From Psychroflexus salarius (GTDB lineage Bacteria > Bacteroidota > Bacteroidia > Flavobacteriales > Flavobacteriaceae), in the NCBI RefSeq assembly GCF_900129035.1, contig NZ_FQTW01000009.1, positions 1 to 64,000 of the forward strand: DNA of 64,000 bases, read 5' to 3'. The position numbers were made by a program, and so were the translations under genes. This document shows positions 58,365 to 64,000 of the stretch, in pieces (position 1 is the stretch's first letter; each line of letters opens with the position of its first letter). Below the pieces are notes generated by a model. It made no database searches and was not told the origin of the DNA. It saw only the letters and a program-made list of their open reading frames with translations.

Positions 58365-59255
58365 ATGTTAAAATTAAGAAATATTTTTTACCTATTTTTT
58401 CTGATGACGACTGTTATATTTGGTCAAAATTCAGAAAACTATGAATTTATAGGTTCCGTTTTATTAGAAGATGACACAATGATTTCTTATAAACTCAGCT
58501 TTAAGGATCTTGGTAATGGTAAAATTACAGGTCAATCAATCACAGATTTTGCAGGAGAACACCGAACAATTTCATCTATCGAAGGTCAAATAGATTACAA
58601 AAACAATACAATTTCTTATAAAGAAACCAAAAATCTATTAACAAAGTCAAATTATGATGACGACAGCTTCTGTTACATACATTTAAACAAAGCAACTATA
58701 AAACTCAGGAACCGCAAAAGCGTTATTGAAGGCAAATTTCAAGGTAAATATCCAAATGATGAGCCGTGTGTTTCAGGTGAAATTAGATTAGTTGGTACAG
58801 ATTTCTTTTTTAAGAAAATGGATCGATTTAACCGTAGAATAAGTAGAATCAATAAGATTGATAGCCTTACAAAAGAAAAACTAGCAACTTCAATTTTTAA
58901 AAATAAAGTAGAAAATAATACACTTCAAAACGAAGATGTTGTGGCGTTATTTTTACCTAAAGCAAAGTATGTATTTCTTGAAATTTGGGATGAAGAGCTT
59001 GAAGATGGTGATAAAATCGATGTTTTTGTGAATAAAAAACTCATATTAGAAAATTACGAAATCAAAAATCTAAAGAAGATACTCAAATTACCGTTTACCC
59101 AACCTGAGATGACAATTGCTGTTGTGGCAAATAATATCGGTAAAAAAGCGCCTAATACTGTAAGTTTAGTTTTAAGAGCAAAACAAGAACAGCATAAATT
59201 AAGAACTAAATTAGAAAAAAATCAACAAGCATTTTTACTTTTAAAGCACAATTAA
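58365..59255 (+). CDS. Secreted protein of unknown function
   Basis: 296 aa. Signal peptide MLKLRNIFYLFFLMTTVIFG ending near residue 20. Residues about 25-140 are beta-rich (FIGSVLLEDDTMISYKLSFK, DFAGEHRTISSIEGQIDYKN, with a possible disulfide between Cys in SFCYIH and PCVSGE). The C-terminal half has VVALFLPKAKYVFLEIWDEE and LEDGDKIDVFVNKKLILENY, a strand pattern reminiscent of cell-surface beta-sandwich domains. No family is recognised. It is divergent from the TM2 gene, with about 35 bp between the starts. Confidence 0.7.
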   Translation: MLKLRNIFYLFFLMTTVIFGQNSENYEFIGSVLLEDDTMISYKLSFKDLGNGKITGQSITDFAGEHRTISSIEGQIDYKNNTISYKETKNLLTKSNYDDDSFCYIHLNKATIKLRNRKSVIEGKFQGKYPNDEPCVSGEIRLVGTDFFFKKMDRFNRRISRINKIDSLTKEKLATSIFKNKVENNTLQNEDVVALFLPKAKYVFLEIWDEELEDGDKIDVFVNKKLILENYEIKNLKKILKLPFTQPEMTIAVVANNIGKKAPNTVSLVLRAKQEQHKLRTKLEKNQQAFLLLKHN

Positions 59256-59314
59256 GGATAGTTGTTAAATGTAATTTATTTAAGTCTCAAGTTATAGGTT
59301 CAACCTAATAATCT

Positions 59315-59322
59315 TATTTTTG
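59315..59322 (+). promoter_or_regulatory. -7 promoter element for leuS
   Basis: TATTTTTG matches TAnnTTTG, 25 bp before the leuS ATG. Confidence 0.55.
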
Positions 59323-59347
59323 CCATAAACAGAAGAGAAATACCATT

Positions 59348-62305
59348 ATGGCATATAAATTCCAATCCATAGAATCTAAATGGCAAAAAAAATGGGCTAA
59401 AGACAAGCCTTTTAAAGCCAAGCAACCTCACCAATTTAAAGATAAGCCAAAACCGCCATTTTATGTCTTAGATATGTTTCCCTATCCATCAGGCGCAGGT
59501 TTACATGTGGGGCATCCGTTAGGTTATATTGCTAGTGATATTTATGCGCGTTACAAGCGCCACAAAGGTTTTAATGTTTTGCACCCACAAGGTTACGACT
59601 CTTTCGGTTTACCAGCTGAACAGTATGCGATACAAACAGGTCAGCATCCAGCAAAAACCACCGAAGTCAATATTAAACGATACCGTGAGCAACTTGATAA
59701 AATTGGCTTTTCATTTGACTGGGATCGAGAAGTCCGAACAAGTGATCCTAATTATTATAAGTGGACGCAGTGGATTTTCAGCGAATTATTTCAATCATAT
59801 TACGATACCAAAGATCAGCAAGCTAAACCAATTGACCAGTTAGTGGCTCAATTTCAAGCTGAAGGAAATTCTTTGGTTAATGCTGCCTGTGATGATGAGG
59901 TCTCTCACTTTTCAGCTGAAGATTGGAAAGCTTTTACCGCTAAAGAGCAGGAACAAATTCTGCTGCAATACCGCTTAACTTACCTCGCTGAAACCGAAGT
60001 AAACTGGTGTCCAGCTTTAGGAACGGTTCTAGCTAACGATGAAATTGTGAATGGCGTTTCAGAACGCGGCGGGCATCCCGTTATGCGCAAGAAAATGAAA
60101 CAATGGAGCATGCGTATCTCGGCCTATGCCGAGCGTTTACTCCAAGGTTTAGAGCAACTCGACTGGACCGATAGTTTAAAAGAATCTCAACGTAATTGGA
60201 TCGGGAAATCGGTTGGCGCACAAGTGAAGTTTAAAATCAAAGCGCATCCTGATACTATCGAGGTGTTTACCACACGACCAGATACCATTTTTGGTGTGAG
60301 TTTTATGACTTTAGCACCAGAACATGAATTGGTTCAGCAAATCACAACCCCAGAACAGAAAGAAGCGGTCGAGGCCTACATAAAAGAAACGGCTAAACGT
60401 AGCGAACGCGACCGTATGGCCGACGTAAAACATATTACGGGTGTATTTACAGGCGCTTATGCCGAACATCCTTTATCTCAAGAACCTATACCAATTTGGA
60501 TTGGTGATTATGTGTTAGCTAGTTATGGAACTGGTGCTGTGATGGCAGTGCCGTGTGGCGATCAGCGCGATTTTGATTTTGCGCAGCATTTTGATATTCC
60601 AATACCAAACGTGTTTCAAGATGTTGATATTTCTGAAGCAGCACATGGCGATAAAGACCAAACCATTATTGCCAATTCAGATTTTTTAAACGGCTTAAAT
60701 GTCAAGCAAGCTATTTCGAAAGCTATAGAAAGACTTGAAAAAATTGGCGCAGGCCAAGCTAAAGTTAATTACCGTTTAAGAGATGCGGTCTTTTCGCGCC
60801 AGCGATATTGGGGCGAGCCTTTTCCTGTTTATTATGTCGACGGTTTGCCAAAACTGATAGATGTAGAGCATTTACCTTTAAAACTACCTGAAGTAGAAAA
60901 ATATTTACCAACTGAAGATGGCGCACCACCTTTAGGTCGAGCTGATGTATGGGCTTGGGATACCAAAAACAACCAAGTTGTTGAAAACACTAAAATTGAT
61001 CATCAAACAATATTTCCATTAGAATTAAACACGATGCCAGGTTGGGCTGGAAGTTCATGGTATTTATTTCGTTATATGGAAACCGAGCAGCGAGATGAAG
61101 TATTTGCCTCAGCTGAAGCTTTAGAGTATTGGAAAAATGTAGATTTATATATTGGTGGTAGCGAACATGCAACTGGCCATTTACTCTATGCACGATTTTG
61201 GACTAAATTTTTACACGATCGTGGCTTTATACAGGTTGAAGAACCATTTAAAAAACTGATTAACCAAGGCATGATTTTAGGTGAAAGTGCGCTTCTATAT
61301 AGATGGAATTATAATTCGTCAGATAAAGATAAAAACATTTATGTTTCAAAGTGTATAATAGACGATTGTATTCGAAAAGAAGATTATTTAATTAATCATA
61401 GCGATACTGTTTCTAAACAAATTTATGATACGACTCAAAATGAAATGATTACGTCAACTAAGGTAAGTCTTTCACATTTCACTCCAATACATGTTGATGT
61501 CTCTTTGGTAAATACATCTAACGAGCTTGATATTGAAGCCTTTAAAAAATGGCGACCAGAGTTTGCTGAAGCCCAATTCATAAAAAATGAAGATGCTAAG
61601 CTTATCGTTTCTCGTGAGGTCGAAAAAATGTCAAAGTCAAAATTTAACGTGGTTAATCCCGATGAAATTTGTGAACAATACGGCGCCGATACCTTACGAA
61701 TGTATGAGATGTTTTTAGGGCCAATTGACCAAGCCAAACCATGGAATACCGCAGGTTTATCAGGCGTGCACAACTTCCTCAAAAAATTATGGAAGCTCTA
61801 TCATAATGGTGAGCAATTTGAAGTGAGCAATCAAACAGCTTCAAAAGAATCATTAAAGACCTTACACAAAACCATTAAAAAGGTTACACAAGATATTGAA
61901 GATTTTAGTTTTAATACGTCAGTATCTACGTTTATGATTTGCGTGAATGAATTAACGCAACAAAAGTGTCAACATCGCGAAGTTTTAGAACCTTTAGCTA
62001 TTTTAATTGCACCTTACGCCCCACATATTGCTGAAGAGCTTTGGGAATTATTAGGTCATTCTAATGGCATAAGTCACGAAGCTTATCCTCAGGTTGAGGA
62101 AAAATACCTCGTTGAAGACACCAAAACCTATCCGATTTCATTTAATGGTAAAATGCGCTTTACCTTAGATTTATCACTAGATTTATCTAAGTCTGAAATT
62201 GAAGAAGCTGTCATGAAAGATGAACGCACACAAAAACAATTGAACGGGCGAACACCTAAAAAAGTGATTGTTGTTCCAGGTAAAATTGTTAATCTAGTCG
62301 GTTAA
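59348..62305 (+). CDS. leuS: Leucine-tRNA ligase
   Basis: 985 aa, longer than the usual 800-870. The HIGH motif is in [17 protein letters not shown] (HVGH). The editing domain has [20 protein letters not shown] and [24 protein letters not shown] is [19 protein letters not shown]. About 90 residues (near 640-730, [20 protein letters not shown] then [16 protein letters not shown]...) form an insertion before KMSKS, of the Bacteroidota type. It charges tRNA-Leu with editing. Confidence 0.96.
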   Translation: MAYKFQSIESKWQKKWAKDKPFKAKQPHQFKDKPKPPFYVLDMFPYPSGAGLHVGHPLGYIASDIYARYKRHKGFNVLHPQGYDSFGLPAEQYAIQTGQHPAKTTEVNIKRYREQLDKIGFSFDWDREVRTSDPNYYKWTQWIFSELFQSYYDTKDQQAKPIDQLVAQFQAEGNSLVNAACDDEVSHFSAEDWKAFTAKEQEQILLQYRLTYLAETEVNWCPALGTVLANDEIVNGVSERGGHPVMRKKMKQWSMRISAYAERLLQGLEQLDWTDSLKESQRNWIGKSVGAQVKFKIKAHPDTIEVFTTRPDTIFGVSFMTLAPEHELVQQITTPEQKEAVEAYIKETAKRSERDRMADVKHITGVFTGAYAEHPLSQEPIPIWIGDYVLASYGTGAVMAVPCGDQRDFDFAQHFDIPIPNVFQDVDISEAAHGDKDQTIIANSDFLNGLNVKQAISKAIERLEKIGAGQAKVNYRLRDAVFSRQRYWGEPFPVYYVDGLPKLIDVEHLPLKLPEVEKYLPTEDGAPPLGRADVWAWDTKNNQVVENTKIDHQTIFPLELNTMPGWAGSSWYLFRYMETEQRDEVFASAEALEYWKNVDLYIGGSEHATGHLLYARFWTKFLHDRGFIQVEEPFKKLINQGMILGESALLYRWNYNSSDKDKNIYVSKCIIDDCIRKEDYLINHSDTVSKQIYDTTQNEMITSTKVSLSHFTPIHVDVSLVNTSNELDIEAFKKWRPEFAEAQFIKNEDAKLIVSREVEKMSKSKFNVVNPDEICEQYGADTLRMYEMFLGPIDQAKPWNTAGLSGVHNFLKKLWKLYHNGEQFEVSNQTASKESLKTLHKTIKKVTQDIEDFSFNTSVSTFMICVNELTQQKCQHREVLEPLAILIAPYAPHIAEELWELLGHSNGISHEAYPQVEEKYLVEDTKTYPISFNGKMRFTLDLSLDLSKSEIEEAVMKDERTQKQLNGRTPKKVIVVPGKIVNLVG

Positions 62306-62337
62306 ACAGCAGTTTTGTCAGCTTTAAAAGTTGGTCT

Positions 62338-62345
62338 TAAATTTG
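62338..62345 (+). promoter_or_regulatory. -7 promoter element for the zinc metallopeptidase gene
   Basis: TAAATTTG matches TAnnTTTG, 41 bp before the ATG. Confidence 0.45.
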
Positions 62346-62386
62346 CTGTATATTAAATGAATTAATTAGTAATTAAAACAATAAAC

Positions 62387-63079
62387 ATGGGTGGATATTA
62401 TATTTTAATAGGAGCAATATTGTTGGTGAGTTGGTTGGTCAGCAATCAATTAAAATCAAAATTTAAAAAATACTCAAAAGTTCAGCTGCAAAATGGGATG
62501 AGTGGTAAAGAAATTGCTGAACAAATGTTAGCCGATCACGGTATTACTGATGTGCAAGTCATTTCTACACCAGGTCGATTAACAGACCATTACCATCCCA
62601 CCAAAAAAACAGTTAATTTAAGTGAAAGTGTGTATTCGCAACGCAATGCAGCTTCAGCTGCTGTAGCAGCTCATGAAGTTGGACACGCAGTACAACATGC
62701 CAAAGCTTATTCGTGGTTAGAAATGCGGAGTCAACTTGTGCCTATAGTAAGTGTGGCTTCTCAATTTTCTCAATGGGTTATTTTTGGTGGACTTATTTTA
62801 ATGGGAATGGTATCAGTTGGCGTTGGACAAATGGTCTTATTAGCTGGTATTATTATGTTTGGTTTAGGTACACTGTTCAGCTTTATCACTTTACCAGTTG
62901 AGTATGATGCAAGTAATCGTGCTTTAGCTTGGTTAAAGCGTGAAAATATAGTTACTGCAGATGAATATAAAGGTTCTGAAGATGCCTTAAAATGGGCAGC
63001 ACGAACTTACGTCGTTGCAGCTATTGGTTCTTTAGCTACCTTGCTTTATTTTATTAGTATTTACTTAGGAAGAGATTAG
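62387..63079 (+). CDS. Membrane zinc metallopeptidase (YugP-like)
   Basis: 230 aa. The N-terminal hydrophobic helix (MGGYYILIGAILLVSWLVSN) is followed by SVYSQRNAASAAVAAHEVGH, with the HExxH zinc site AAHEVGHAVQHA near residue 95. Three further hydrophobic segments (about 110-130, 133-165 and 208-225) complete the YugP family layout. The third metal ligand would be in the FITLPVEYDASNRALAWL segment. It is an inner-membrane peptidase of unknown substrate. The bidirectional terminator at 63098-63129 ends it. Confidence 0.9.
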   Translation: MGGYYILIGAILLVSWLVSNQLKSKFKKYSKVQLQNGMSGKEIAEQMLADHGITDVQVISTPGRLTDHYHPTKKTVNLSESVYSQRNAASAAVAAHEVGHAVQHAKAYSWLEMRSQLVPIVSVASQFSQWVIFGGLILMGMVSVGVGQMVLLAGIIMFGLGTLFSFITLPVEYDASNRALAWLKRENIVTADEYKGSEDALKWAARTYVVAAIGSLATLLYFISIYLGRD

Positions 63080-63097
63080 TTTTGGTTTAAGATCAAC

Positions 63098-63129
63098 AAA
63101 AAAAAGCCGCTTTTTGCGGCTTTTTTTTT
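63098..63129. terminator. Bidirectional terminator between the metallopeptidase and cupredoxin genes
   Basis: AAGCCGC and GCGGCTT pair around loop TTTTT, with long A and T runs on both sides. Its end overlaps the last 2 bp of the convergent cupredoxin gene. Confidence 0.85.
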
Positions 63130-63745
63130 ATAACTTGATAAAGGATTTTGTTAACTCCTGACTTTCTGTTTGTAATTTAATAAAATAAGCTCCAGCTTTT
63201 AATGAAGATACATCTATTTTGTGCGATGGCGTTTGAAATTTAAACGACTTAATCTCCTGACCAAGGTTATTGTATATTATAAGTTGTACTTCTTCAGTTA
63301 GTTGCCCTTCTATATCTAAACTTAATTCAGATGATGCTGGGTTTGGATAGACCTTTAAATTGTTGGCTGTAAGCTTAAATGTATCCTGGTTGAGGGTTCC
63401 ATCTGGTACAACAGTTATTGTTCCAAACATCGATCCAGCATGCGGCTGGCAAACATAATCATTTGTACCTTCTTGGGTAAATGTATGTGAAAATGAAAAT
63501 CCGTTACCTTGTGGCGTGCCACTATTAAAATTTTCTGTTGCGCTTGATTGGCTAACTACATTATGGAAACCATTGGAATGCCAAAACCAAGTCACTGTAT
63601 CGCCGACTTCAATTGTTAGGCTACTATTTTCGTTTCCTGCAGCGTTCGGATTAGAACCAAAACCCCAATTGATGGTGTAAGTTTCTGTTTGTGCTTGAGC
63701 AAATTGTAACATGCTAAAACATAGTAAAAGTAAAAATATTCTCAT
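63128..63745 (-). CDS. Plastocyanin/azurin-like copper protein with T9SS sorting domain
   Basis: 205 aa. Signal peptide MRIFLLLLCFSMLQFAQAQ. The cupredoxin fold carries the four type-1 copper ligands: His in SNGFHNVV, then Cys, His and Met in NDYVCQPHAGSMFGTITV (C-x2-H-x3-M). A T9SS type A domain follows from about residue 125 (LKVYPNPASSELSLDIEGQL through AGAYFIKLQTESQELTKSFI). So it is probably an electron carrier or copper binder exported to the cell surface by the type IX system. Confidence 0.88.
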   Translation of the reverse strand: MRIFLLLLCFSMLQFAQAQTETYTINWGFGSNPNAAGNENSSLTIEVGDTVTWFWHSNGFHNVVSQSSATENFNSGTPQGNGFSFSHTFTQEGTNDYVCQPHAGSMFGTITVVPDGTLNQDTFKLTANNLKVYPNPASSELSLDIEGQLTEEVQLIIYNNLGQEIKSFKFQTPSHKIDVSSLKAGAYFIKLQTESQELTKSFIKL

Positions 63746-63832
63746 AGCTTAAATTTTAATGTGTAAGCTAACAGATAAAATTTAATTTATTTCATTCAAG
63801 CGGATATTTTACAAACATTTAACCTTAAAAGC

Positions 63833-64000
63833 TTAAAATAGCCCTGAAATATTTCCTTGGTCATCGATATCAATGTTTTCAGAAGCGGGATGTGCTGGCA
63901 AGCCTGGCATTCGCATCATTTTACCGGTAATTGGAATTAAAAAACCTGCACCAGCTGCAATTTCAATCTCCCTTACATTTAAAATAAAGTTGTCAGGTCT
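63833..64000 (-). CDS. fhs: Formate-tetrahydrofolate ligase, C-terminal end (partial)
   Basis: The last 55 codons plus stop are present; the rest lies beyond the window. The readable segment contains VREIEIAAGAGFLIPITGKM and MRMPGLPAHPASENIDID, the conserved C-terminal block (REI...AGAGF..P..G.I..MPGLP..PA) of formyltetrahydrofolate synthetase. It joins formate to tetrahydrofolate using ATP. It lies upstream on the minus strand of the cupredoxin gene, with 87 bp between. Confidence 0.88.
   Translation of the reverse strand, partial: RPDNFILNVREIEIAAGAGFLIPITGKMMRMPGLPAHPASENIDIDDQGNISGLF

Noticed and set aside
59529..59843. 104-aa frame inside leuS
   Set aside because: Same-strand, out-of-frame shadow of the leuS catalytic domain with no start context.
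4168..59920. Frequent palindrome TTCARYTGAA (12 copies seen: at 4168, 6109, 14651, 19552, 25859, 26959, 29026, 30369, 33562, 39548, 40733, 59911), as a possible uptake or signal word
   Set aside because: Nine of the ten copies in genes read Ser-Ala-Glu or Ser-Val-Glu (TCA-GCT-GAA or TCA-GTT-GAA) in frame, so codon and dipeptide preference explains most of them. Only two are intergenic (4168, 25859). Not supported as a functional word.
61435..61782. 115-aa minus-strand frame inside leuS
   Set aside because: Antisense shadow of the KMSKS region of leuS.

Overview
The window looks like chromosome of a low-GC member of the Bacteroidota, most probably family Flavobacteriaceae. Several things point there. 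Two proteins carry type IX secretion (T9SS) C-terminal sorting domains. Most gene starts have the Bacteroidota -7 promoter element TAnnTTTG and almost no Shine-Dalgarno sequences. Many protein families are typical of Flavobacteriia (DUF4286, DUF3098, DUF4199, DUF3667, DUF5916, DUF6428, DUF6671). Gene strings such as TPR-DUF4286-rsmA-mgtE, ftsX-DUF3098-uppP-truB and ribE/pdxA-yceD-rpmF also fit. I cannot name the genus from sequence alone. No rRNA, tRNA, CRISPR array, transposase or prophage is visible.

Layout. 1-3.1 kb: a T9SS cargo protein, then aspartate kinase with a GNAT acetyltransferase. 3.1-9.8 kb: fructose-1,6-bisphosphatase, a VapBC-like toxin-antitoxin cassette bracketed by 61-bp direct repeats, then a five-gene string (TPR, DUF4286, rsmA, mgtE, thioesterase). 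9.9-17.1 kb: lipB, an 814-aa lipoprotein, rnhB, a porin and a glycosyltransferase. 17.1-25.7 kb: small membrane proteins, secA, DUF2795, a cobalamin adenosyltransferase operon and an ABC-F ATPase. 25.9-31.9 kb: a DUF5916 outer-membrane protein, a four-gene arsenic resistance operon (arsR, DUF6428, acr3, arsC-like) and a DUF3667 protein. 32.0-37.1 kb: a TetR-controlled ABC-HlyD-TolC export operon whose ABC protein has lost nearly every catalytic motif except Walker A. 37.2-42.3 kb: lepA, a DUF6671 zinc-ribbon protein, a Sua5/TsaC enzyme and a dihydroorotase-like enzyme. 42.5-46.2 kb: a TPP riboswitch with an expression-platform terminator ahead of a TonB-dependent receptor, then a thioredoxin-like protein and an acyltransferase. 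46.2-53.8 kb: ribE, pdxA, yceD-rpmF, a cold-shock protein, a CLC channel, aspS and a MORN-repeat protein. 53.8-64 kb: tag, a thioredoxin-like protein, truB, uppP, DUF3098, ftsX, a TM2 protein with an apparent frameshift in its signal peptide, leuS, a membrane zinc protease, a T9SS-sorted cupredoxin, and the 3' end of formate-tetrahydrofolate ligase (fhs) running off the window.

Most of the window is ordinary housekeeping DNA. The parts that merit a second look are: (i) the toxin-antitoxin cassette with nested direct and inverted repeats, (ii) the tripartite exporter built around a degenerate ABC ATPase, with a 17-bp palindromic operator in its promoter, (iii) the thiamine-regulated receptor that lacks the usual thiamine transporter neighbours, and (iv) two probable homopolymer frameshifts in small membrane genes. 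Promoter calls rest on motif matches read by eye. Family names come from recognising motifs and no database search was possible.
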